Shown piece by piece: positions 1-4,926 of a stretch of DNA of 9,302 bases. Position numbers and translations under genes: made by a program. The notes beneath the pieces were generated by a model that was given only the letters and a program-made list of their open reading frames with translations, had not been told where the DNA came from and made no database searches. How positions within the stretch are numbered: the stretch's first letter is position 1; every line of letters starts with the position of its first letter. Source of the DNA: Methanoregula sp. (GTDB lineage: Archaea > Halobacteriota > Methanomicrobia > Methanomicrobiales > Methanospirillaceae); contig PNBP01000134.1 of NCBI GenBank assembly GCA_003136075.1, positions 1-9,302 on the forward strand, given 5' to 3'.

Positions 1-104
1 GGTTCAAAGGGCTCCCGCATGTCGGGTCCCATTATGCTCCGGTCGAGTACGGGGAGAACGCACTCACGTTTCTTGGGATGGATGAGTCACCGCTGGACAA
101 ATAA
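1..104 (+). CDS. 3' end of an unrecognised gene (partial)
   Basis: An open frame enters from the left edge (codons start at position 3) and ends with TAA at 102-104, giving the last 33 residues of a protein that finishes ...LTFLGMDESPLDK. The stop is followed at once by eight T residues (105-112), as expected at the end of an archaeal transcription unit, which supports this as a genuine gene end. I do not recognise the family from this short tail, and no catalytic motif can be seen. The rest of the gene lies outside the window. Confidence 0.6.
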   Translation, partial: FKGLPHVGSHYAPVEYGENALTFLGMDESPLDK

Positions 105-112
105 TTTTTTTT
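105..112 (+). terminator. Oligo-T terminator after the first gene
   Basis: Eight consecutive T residues directly follow the TAA of the upstream partial gene. Archaeal RNA polymerase terminates at such T-runs without needing a strong hairpin, and none is obvious here. Confidence 0.5.
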
Positions 113-182
113 GGGATAATACAGACCGCACGAGCGCCATGAACCACGATCATAGCAAAAAATCTGCGGATCTGAAACAATA

Positions 183-395
183 ATGGAGGCAAAAAATAAT
201 CAAGATATCATGACTGCACAGGCAGCATCCCGGATGCCAAAAGACCATCCGTCAAAAAAGACGGGAACACTAAAAAATAAAGAGGGTGGTGGAAAGGATG
301 CCCTGTACGCAATTTCAGAACATTCTCTTCACGGTTTTCTCGATAACGAGCCGGACATCTATACTGTGGCAGATATCAAAGTGCGGTACCGATAA
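183..395 (+). CDS. Small antitoxin-like protein upstream of a MazF remnant
   Basis: A 70-residue charged protein whose C-terminus (EPDIYTVADIKVRYR) ends inside the beginning of the MazF/PemK-like reading frame. The overlap of a small upstream ORF with a MazF frame is the usual layout of a toxin-antitoxin pair, so I infer an antitoxin role; there is no DNA-binding motif I can name. The first ATG (183) has no Shine-Dalgarno sequence; in-frame ATGs at 210 and 234 are alternatives, and the lysine-rich N-terminal half may not be translated. Since its toxin partner appears decayed, this ORF may also be on its way out. It could be a chance ORF; only the C-terminal third is persuasive. Confidence 0.45.
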   Translation: MEAKNNQDIMTAQAASRMPKDHPSKKTGTLKNKEGGGKDALYAISEHSLHGFLDNEPDIYTVADIKVRYR

Positions 396-651
396 AGGCA
401 AAAATTGTCCTGATCCATTTCCCTTTTACGGATCTGACCGCAGTAAAACTGCGACCGGCGCTTGTCATTCATGAAAGCGAACAGGATGTTATTGTGGCAT
501 TTGTCTCTTCGAAAGTCCCGACGCACCTGGTTGATTCGGATCTCCTCCTCTCCGCCAGGATCACTTCTCCGTTGGGGAGGCACTTCACGGGAAGGCGAAG
601 CGGGAACCAGTCGTGATGAGGGAGAGAGGCGATGGTTTTGCCTTACCCTGA
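386..651 (+). pseudogene. Decayed MazF/PemK-type toxin (endoribonuclease) gene
   Basis: Reading codons from 386 gives the hallmark N-terminal half of a MazF/PemK toxin: AKIVLIHFPFTDLTAVKLRP followed by ALVI and, after a turn, DVIVAFVSSK and DSDLLL. Active members cleave mRNA at short sequences. There is no ATG, GTG or TTG in this frame before the conserved first strand; only ATA (392) or CTG (410) could serve. The frame reaches TGA at 614-616, well short of the usual ~110 residues. From about 580 the next frame continues with GKAKREPVVMRERGDGF (589 on), which loosely resembles the family's 'tGLk..SvvR' strand and ends at TGA 649-651, so one frameshift may separate the halves. The domain call is firm; the second half is tentative. 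A non-standard start would be needed for expression. Confidence 0.65.
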
Positions 652-821
652 TCACATGCTGCACCATCTTTTTGATTCTCCAAGAAGAAGCGCACCAATT
701 TAATACGTACTTTAAGAAACGTGGTGCAGAATCAGAGCCATGATTCAGGTACATTCCCACCCTGCAAACAGCCCGGATTGAGATGGTCAGCTGATCGGGT
801 CATGTGGATAAAAAAATGTAC

Positions 822-949
822 GGGCCGATCGCGATCGGGTCAGATTTTTTTCCGGCCCGATCCGGTACGAGACAAAAATATTTTTGGCCCGATCTGAGGC
901 GAGGCAAAAATATTTCCGGCGCGATCTGAGTTGGGCCGGAAAACTTTTT
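822..949. repeat. Diverged 32-bp tandem repeat, four units
   Basis: Four consecutive units of exactly 32 bp (822-853, 854-885, 886-917, 918-949). Each opens with a GGSSCGATC-like GC-rich block (GGCCCGATC in units 2 and 3) and closes with an A/T-rich block (for example CAAAAATATTT in units 2 and 3). Units differ at many positions, the first and last being the most diverged; a still weaker fifth unit may precede at 790-821. Units abut without spacers, which separates this from a CRISPR array. Unit 1 contains the perfect palindrome CCGATCGCGATCGG (825-838) followed by a T-run. Function unknown: protein-binding array, iteron-like sequence or terminator cluster are all possible. Confidence 0.7.
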
Positions 950-974
950 GGTGGGGGGTGGGGGTGACTGTGGG
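950..974 (+). other. G-rich tract, possible G-quadruplex
   Basis: Right after the tandem repeat the plus strand carries G-runs at 950-951, 953-958, 960-964 and 972-974 separated by loops of 1-7 nt. This could form at least a two-layer quadruplex. A seven-G run also occurs at 1155-1161. No function is implied by sequence alone. Confidence 0.35.
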
Positions 975-1237
975 TTTGTAAGTTGTCCGGGTCAGATCCA
1001 GTTTTGCGTGGGGATGTGGTGCAGTGAAGTGGTGCAGGTCCGGATTAATCCCGGCATCGTTTGGGGTTTTATGCCGGACGTTGGGGGATCACTCTCCGGC
1101 TCAATCTCCGGCTTTCGAGAGAGGGGTAACGAGATAACCCTCTATTGTGTGATCGGGGGGGTTCCATGATGAGCATCTCTCCGTCGTAGGAAGATGTAAA
1201 TAACTTGAGATTTTGGCACTATAAGAGCGAATCACTT

Positions 1238-1285
1238 GCAGAAAATCGCGAATTCCAGCACACAATTTCCAGCATCCCGATTTAA
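1238..1285. repeat. Dispersed direct repeat, copy A
   Basis: This stretch, starting GCAGAAAATCGCGAATTCC, aligns with 2670-2718: 42 of 49 alignment columns are identical with one single-base gap. Both copies have the same orientation and bracket the PIN toxin-antitoxin-like module. A shared CTCCGTCG also lies exactly 59 bp upstream of each copy (1179 and 2611), so the homologous segment may once have been longer. It may be a fragment of a mobile element or a genome-wide interspersed repeat. Confidence 0.65.
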
Positions 1286-1576
1286 TCGCTTCGTTTGGCT
1301 GGAATCGGCATAAACTAGCCCCTAAAATGTTCGCTAATAGCGGGCTTTGGACGGCAGATCTCCCCAAAATCGGGCTATAGTGGGTGAAAACGAAAAGAAG
1401 GCCTGTTTTGGGGCAAAGTTCCTAGACCCTTTACTTCGGACAGCGTCTTGAACCAGAACTATTAGAACGGGTGGTGAGTAAAGTCAACAGTTAACTCAAC
1501 AACCGTTTCTAGAAAAATTCGCAATAACCCTAGGCATATGAAAGGAGGACGCGATCTAACTCATCATCCTCGGTTG

Positions 1577-1588
1577 TAAAAAAATAAA
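1577..1588 (-). terminator. T-rich terminator after the PIN gene
   Basis: On the minus strand the PIN gene's TAA is followed immediately by TTTATTTTTTTA, an oligo-T tract typical of archaeal termination. Confidence 0.5.
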
Positions 1589-2263
1589 TTATCTACCCAC
1601 TATCTTAATTTTCTTAAGTAAGGTATTACCCTCGTGAGGAGATATAAGATCTAATCTGTATTTGTTTTCGAGTTCTTTCGCCACTTCAGCTATTAATCTT
1701 TTATCGAAGGTAACAAAATAATTCGCTCTGACCGAGATGGCGGTTGTCAATAATATTGCATCCTGTGTTTTAACACGTTTGAATGTGAAAATCAATGAAG
1801 CTACAATTTCAGTAAAATTATCGCCTTCTTCTTCCGGCTCATCTGAAAGAGGAATTATTGTGTTATTTCCGAATAATACATCAAACTCGTTTTCGATGTC
1901 TTCGTATACTGTTTCCATAGAGTCCCCAGGAAGATCGATAGAATTTTTCTCTTCGTTCCATCGTGAGAGAGGAGTGCCATTTTTAAATAACAGAATACTC
2001 CGGATTTCATCCCGGACTGCGGAATATACTTCGTTCATTGCAAGATATGAAAAATAGAACTCGTCTGAAAAACCTTTGGATTTCAAATCGATAATTCTCT
2101 GGATAAATTCAATTGAAGGTTTATGACGGTTCAGATAGATATCCCGAAAATCTGAGGGAATGCCGTATTTTTTGATAAGAAGGTCGAGTACACCGGAATC
2201 AGTGATCAGCCAGGGGACAAGCGTATTGGTGTCTATACACCATCTGGTACCGGTATTCGCCAA
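1589..2263 (-). CDS. PIN-domain protein, probable ribonuclease toxin
   Basis: A 224-residue protein with PIN nuclease hallmarks: an N-terminal strand with acidic D11 (CIDTNTLVPWL), conserved E78 in NEVYSAV, then KTQDAILLTTA with D168 and YFVTFDKRL with D187. These four acidic residues would bind the Mg2+/Mn2+ used for RNA cleavage. It is much longer than VapC toxins (~130 residues); the extra length lies mainly between E78 and D168, including an acidic segment around 140-149. The start is TTG at 2263-2261: a strong GGAG (2274-2271) sits 7 nt upstream and there is no better ATG. The gene begins 3 nt after the stop of the 42-aa ORF, so the two are almost surely co-transcribed. By analogy with VapBC I infer a toxin role, but a tRNA/rRNA-processing nuclease is possible. 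The composition is more AT-rich than the right-hand operon. Confidence 0.85.
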   Translation of the reverse strand: MANTGTRWCIDTNTLVPWLITDSGVLDLLIKKYGIPSDFRDIYLNRHKPSIEFIQRIIDLKSKGFSDEFYFSYLAMNEVYSAVRDEIRSILLFKNGTPLSRWNEEKNSIDLPGDSMETVYEDIENEFDVLFGNNTIIPLSDEPEEEGDNFTEIVASLIFTFKRVKTQDAILLTTAISVRANYFVTFDKRLIAEVAKELENKYRLDLISPHEGNTLLKKIKIVGR

Positions 2264-2266
2264 TTA

Positions 2267-2395
2267 TTATCTCCTTGCTTTCTTTTTGGAGCTCCATAGT
2301 CCCTTGATCTGTCCGGCTTCACCATTTATTGTCGAGCGCTGCCGTAACTCATAGTATTTTCCGGTGACCGGATTATGGATTCGTTTCGTTGCCAT
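2267..2395 (-). CDS. 42-aa basic protein, candidate partner/antitoxin of the PIN protein
   Basis: The minus strand from ATG 2395-2393 to TAA 2269-2267 encodes 42 residues: MATKRIHNPVTGKYYELRQR, then a Gly/Lys-rich tail ending SSKKKARR. The TAA is doubled (TAATAA) and the PIN gene's TTG follows directly; the ORF's last codons contain the PIN gene's Shine-Dalgarno sequence, so the genes are linked by design. The protein is very basic, with a NPVTGKYYELR turn-strand segment and no obvious helix-turn-helix or ribbon-helix-helix. I infer an antitoxin or RNA-binding partner role from its position alone. It has no Shine-Dalgarno of its own, fitting a leaderless mRNA from the promoter at about 2424-2437. 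Its size makes it likely to be missed by gene callers. Confidence 0.75.
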   Translation of the reverse strand: MATKRIHNPVTGKYYELRQRSTINGEAGQIKGLWSSKKKARR

Positions 2396-2423
2396 AACAA
2401 TGACATTACATATGCTTGCAGGC

Positions 2424-2440
2424 TATTATTATTTTCTGAA
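2424..2440 (-). promoter_or_regulatory. Putative promoter (BRE/TATA) of the PIN module
   Basis: On the minus strand TTCAGAAAATAATAATAG offers a purine-rich BRE-like GAAAA followed by an AT-rich TATA-like block centred near 2430. The ATG of the 42-aa gene is ~35 bp downstream, so transcription would begin close to the start codon, giving a leaderless or very short-leader mRNA. Confidence 0.4.
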
Positions 2441-2469
2441 TAGGACCGGCCAGCTCTCGACACATTCGG

Positions 2470-2510
2470 TATGTTCACTGTTTAACCATTGTTCACTTTT
2501 TGTGAACATA
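2470..2510. promoter_or_regulatory. Operator-like cluster of three TGTTCAC motifs
   Basis: TGTTCAC occurs at 2472-2478 and 2490-2496 and inverted as GTGAACA at 2502-2508. The last two form a hairpin/palindrome with a TTTTT spacer, while the outer pair extends to 9-bp arms (TATGTTCAC 2470-2478, GTGAACATA 2502-2510). The cluster lies upstream of the putative PIN-module promoter, about 75-115 bp from the start codon. Repeated inverted heptamers of this kind usually bind a dimeric regulator; which one is unknown. Confidence 0.5.
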
Positions 2511-2669
2511 CCCGTACTATAGCAGCATTCCGGGATTAGGTCCCCTTTTTTCAGGATCGGTCATTTTCGCGCTATGGACCTGGTAGACATGCTCTCCGCT
2601 CAAACCACTTCTCCGTCGGAGACTCCAAGTGCCCAGATCTTGAAAGACGATCGTTTTCCTGAATTTGTA
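2511..2669. other. Non-coding interval between the PIN module and the nuclease gene
   Basis: This stretch, with the promoter and motif cluster on its left and repeat copy B on its right, forms a gap of about 350 bp between genes. The only open frame, on the minus strand (2714-2517), has no ribosome binding site or recognisable domain and overlaps the dispersed repeat, so I do not call it a gene. Confidence 0.4.
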
Positions 2670-2718
2670 GCAGAAAAATGGCGAATTCCGGCACACAATT
2701 TTCAGTATCCTCATTTAA
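2670..2718. repeat. Dispersed direct repeat, copy B
   Basis: Second copy of the repeat at 1238-1285, starting GCAGAAAAATGGCGAATTCC, in the same orientation. It ends about 30 bp from the stop of the Mrr-like nuclease gene. The PIN module lies entirely between the copies. Confidence 0.65.
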
Positions 2719-2732
2719 AAGTCAAGTGAATG

Positions 2733-2746
2733 TGGAAAAAGAAAAT
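2733..2746 (-). terminator. T-rich terminator after the Mrr-like gene
   Basis: On the minus strand the TGA of the nuclease gene is followed by ATTTTCTTTTTCC, a T-rich tract that fits archaeal termination. Confidence 0.45.
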
Positions 2747-4186
2747 TCAAATTATCTCAAAAGGTGGAGCCCTCGATCTATAATCCGATGCGAGGATTCC
2801 TATCCCTACTAAAAGGAAAATTACGCATAGAAGATAATTTAAAAAGATCCCGGCAACTCCTACCATAAGACACCCACCACCGACAATATATCGTTGGTTC
2901 ATATTTTTCGGAACAGGTTTCACAGGTTTCCCACTTTTTTCCGCACAATCCTTGCACACTTTGTTGTTTAGGCCTAAATCGTAGGTACATTCTCTGCAAA
3001 GTGTTTTTCCACATTGACTACACTTGAACCCGTGTGAATCCAAAAGACGGTGGCCATGTACCAATGCTCCACAGGAATTGCAGAGAATCCCATTGTTGTT
3101 AATATACGACCCACAAATACGGCCCTTCATCATTTCTGTATAACTAAGAAATTTTTGTGCATTTTCTACACCACGCATTTCATAATCCTTCTTCAAAATA
3201 TCGAATTTAATATCCTGAAATGAGAGATAGACCTGCTTGATGTTAGAGATAAATAGATCTTTTTCGCTGGGAATGCATACCTTGGAATAGTGCTGATTTT
3301 TTTGTCGTGCGCTATAGGACACATTCTTTGTATGGCGATCAATGATTATTTTTTTCGCTATATTCGTTAAGGAACGGTCGTCGATCACAAAATCAGAACG
3401 AGAGAATTGAATGTTTGAAAAATCTGATTCGTTATAAACCGCGAGCGGAGCAGAGTTCAAGTGATTGGCGAGTTCCTGTTTCAACAACGCCCCTGAATTT
3501 CCGTCAATCAAAAAAATACCGTCTTCAAGGCATTCCCGATGAATAACACCAACACTCGTTTCAAAAGTTGAATTAATGTTATATTGGATCATGTATGATG
3601 GGATGAATGAAACCTGTCTTTGGGAAATTTTTACAATGTCCGAAGATTTCGCAGGATTGCTCTCAATTTTTCTATCAATAAATGATGATATCTTATTTTT
3701 CATCGCATCATCTTCTGACAGAGGATACCGTAAGACGGTATGACTTTTTCCTTCAAGGATTAGTTCAATGCCCGATCGCGTCGCAAGATCCGTCAATATT
3801 TTTTTGTCGACCAGTTCAATTTTTGGCGAGAGAGTGTTTGCGTGTTCAACGGCTTGCGGAGAAAATTTTCCGCTCGTTACTAAAATTCCTTTAATGGCGT
3901 TTGAAGAAATAACCGCCGAATGAAGTTTTTGAACGACAGGCCGCCCGATACCTGTGTGAGGCTGGTGTTTGCACTCAACTACAACCAATCCCTCGGTGGA
4001 ATGAATCAGTAAATCCCGGCCCCCATCTCCGGAATACGGCATCACATCAACGGTTCCATAACCCAATTTTTGAAAAATCCTGGCGCACAATTTTTCAAAT
4101 TCATAGCCGTCTAATGTTTCAAGAATAACCGTCTCGCGAAATGATGGGGATAATGGATCGGGTATTATCCCAGAACTGGTACTCAT
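2747..4186 (-). CDS. Membrane-anchored Mrr-type restriction endonuclease with zinc ribbons
   Basis: Counting from the upstream TTG (4189) the protein has 480 residues. Residues ~25-145 form an Mrr-type PD-(D/E)xK domain: YEFEKLCARIFQKLGY, then GDGGRDLLI with D59 and VVECKHQ with E72 and K74. A middle region (~190-345: VSFIPSYMIQYNIN, TSVGVIHRE, FLIDGNSGALL) matches no family I can name. Four CxxC pairs follow (C370/C373, C390/C393, C398/C401, C412/C415), likely binding zinc. Residues ~433-468 are hydrophobic and long enough for two short membrane helices, which would place the nuclease at the inner face of the membrane. I prefer ATG 4186: GGAG (4195-4192) is 5 nt away from it but only 2 nt from the TTG, giving 479 residues. 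Mrr-family enzymes cleave modified or foreign DNA; no methylase gene is adjacent, so a type IV-like role or another membrane-linked nuclease job is inferred. Confidence 0.8.
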   Translation of the reverse strand: MSTSSGIIPDPLSPSFRETVILETLDGYEFEKLCARIFQKLGYGTVDVMPYSGDGGRDLLIHSTEGLVVVECKHQPHTGIGRPVVQKLHSAVISSNAIKGILVTSGKFSPQAVEHANTLSPKIELVDKKILTDLATRSGIELILEGKSHTVLRYPLSEDDAMKNKISSFIDRKIESNPAKSSDIVKISQRQVSFIPSYMIQYNINSTFETSVGVIHRECLEDGIFLIDGNSGALLKQELANHLNSAPLAVYNESDFSNIQFSRSDFVIDDRSLTNIAKKIIIDRHTKNVSYSARQKNQHYSKVCIPSEKDLFISNIKQVYLSFQDIKFDILKKDYEMRGVENAQKFLSYTEMMKGRICGSYINNNGILCNSCGALVHGHRLLDSHGFKCSQCGKTLCRECTYDLGLNNKVCKDCAEKSGKPVKPVPKNMNQRYIVGGGCLMVGVAGIFLNYLLCVIFLLVGIGILASDYRSRAPPFEII

Positions 4187-4209
4187 CAAGTCTCCCTATT
4201 TTTTGCAGA

Positions 4210-4249
4210 GATTTTTAAACCAGCTTGATGCGATTTGCTATAATTTTTA
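4210..4249 (-). promoter_or_regulatory. Putative promoter region of the Mrr-like gene
   Basis: On the minus strand two TATA-like blocks lie upstream of ATG 4186: GATAAAAATTATAG (4250-4237) and GTTTAAAAATC (4220-4210). The distal one would start transcription near 4215 and leave a ~30-nt leader holding the GGGAG ribosome binding site; the proximal one would give almost no leader. The distal one is therefore preferred. Confidence 0.3.
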
Positions 4250-4276
4250 TCGGACTTGTCCATAAGATCATCCCGA

Positions 4277-4300
4277 TCATTTTACGCCACTGTAAAATGA
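4277..4300. repeat. Perfect 9-bp inverted repeat upstream of the Mrr-like gene
   Basis: Arms TCATTTTAC (4277-4285) and GTAAAATGA (4292-4300) with a 6-nt spacer GCCACT. It lies ~90 bp upstream of the nuclease start and upstream of the putative TATA, so it may be an operator. A smaller palindrome, TTGATA/TATCAA, lies at 4368-4382. Confidence 0.5.
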
Positions 4301-4556
4301 AAAAACAAGCTACTCATTTGAAGATTTTGGCCATATCGAGGGCTATTGAGAGAATCGCAACGGTGTGTTGATATTGTATCAATCGTTGTGATATCTTCCC
4401 ATTATCTGGCCTTTTCTTCCATTCTTTGTTGTTTTTTGCCGGATTCGTGAGGCTGTGTGCGTTTTAGGATTGATAATCTTCTTTGTTGCCATAATTGACC
4501 TCCTAATGATTTGTAATTATTTTCATACAATTATAAATTTTTTGTATATGTTAGGA
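4301..4556. other. AT-rich stretch without a supported gene
   Basis: This stretch is strongly T-rich on the plus strand, especially from 4380 to 4556. A hydrophobic open frame from GTG 4455 runs through it, but the hydrophobicity follows directly from T-rich codons and I see no ribosome binding site, so I do not call it. Confidence 0.4.
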
Positions 4557-4685
4557 ATGCCGCACGATGTACCCGGTCTGCGAGCTGACGCTGCGATGCG
4601 TCTAGGCGGCGGGACGTTGAAGAAACTGACGGTGTATTACCTGGAGAGAGGGTTTCTGGGGCGAAGGACGAAAATTAAAATGTGA
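4557..4685 (+). other. Small GC-rich open frame, possible gene fragment
   Basis: From ATG 4557 a 42-residue frame reads MPHDVPGLRADAAMRLGGGT and then LKKLTVYYLERGFLGRRTKIKM before TGA 4683-4685. Its first ~75 bases are clearly richer in GC than the flanking DNA, and the peptide has protein-like character (basic, amphipathic LKKLTVYYLERGFL). I do not recognise it. A remnant of an older GC-rich gene interrupted by AT-rich DNA, or chance, are both possible. TTAGGA lies directly before the ATG, too close to act as a normal ribosome binding site. Confidence 0.2.
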
Positions 4686-4691
4686 CTTGGA

Positions 4692-4925
4692 TTAGTATGG
4701 ACAAAGTGCATTGGTATCTTCTGTGAGGTTTTCGAGCACACCTAGCGCTGCAGCAAGCCAATAGATGCTTTGCTCTAGACGCTGAGATAATTTATTTTGT
4801 AGAAATCGTAAAGTTTCCCAACGTTTTGATCGTATCTCGTCAAAAACTTCTTTTTCTTTGAGGAATTTAATCAAGGTTAAAAGTCTTACATCTTTTTTTT
4901 GCTTCCGGAACACAATATCATTCAT
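4692..4925 (-). CDS. Unrecognised 77-aa helical protein (possible)
   Basis: From ATG 4925-4923 to TAA, a 77-residue frame rich in Lys, Glu and Leu: VRLLTLIKFLKEKEVFDEIR, then SKRWETLRFLQNKL, SQRLEQSIYWLAAALGVLE. It looks like two or three amphipathic helices and is more protein-like than a random frame. I do not recognise the family. GGAGG lies 12 nt upstream of the ATG, slightly far. The start codon is one base from the plus-strand dioxygenase start, leaving no room for divergent promoters, so either this frame is not expressed, it uses a promoter inside the neighbouring gene, or AT-rich DNA was inserted at this point. Confidence 0.4.
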   Translation of the reverse strand: MNDIVFRKQKKDVRLLTLIKFLKEKEVFDEIRSKRWETLRFLQNKLSQRLEQSIYWLAAALGVLENLTEDTNALCPY

Positions 4926-4926
4926 A

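Larger units (their letters stand above)
652..1588. other. Non-coding stretch with repeats, no convincing gene
   Basis: No ORF here has recognisable domains or a credible ribosome binding site. Apart from the tandem repeat, G-rich tract and dispersed repeat listed separately, I see a short hairpin around 1124-1143 (AGGGGTAAC / ATAACCCT arms) and 8-bp arms CCCCAAAA (1362-1369) and TTTTGGGG (1406-1413). Around 1429-1494 a 21-codon frame reads TLYFGQRLEPELLERVVSKV before its stop; it looks protein-like and could be the tail of a decayed gene, but it is too short to name. The patchwork suggests accumulated debris. Confidence 0.5.

Noticed and set aside
462..743. 93-aa plus-strand ORF across the toxin remnant
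   Set aside because: It runs in a frame different from the MazF-like frame and shows Arg/Ser-rich random character, so it is taken as a shadow.
822..949. Repeat array considered as a CRISPR
   Set aside because: Units abut with no unique spacers, are poorly conserved, and no cas gene is present.
1101..1367. 88-aa minus-strand ORF over copy A of the repeat
   Set aside because: No start signal or recognisable domain, and its frame is not preserved in the second repeat copy.
2517..2714. 65-aa minus-strand ORF
   Set aside because: No ribosome binding site or known domain; it overlaps the dispersed repeat and is not maintained as a frame in copy A.
4455..4556. Hydrophobic N-terminal extension (GTG start) that looks like a membrane helix
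   Set aside because: The hydrophobicity follows from a T-rich sequence; no ribosome binding site supports the GTG.
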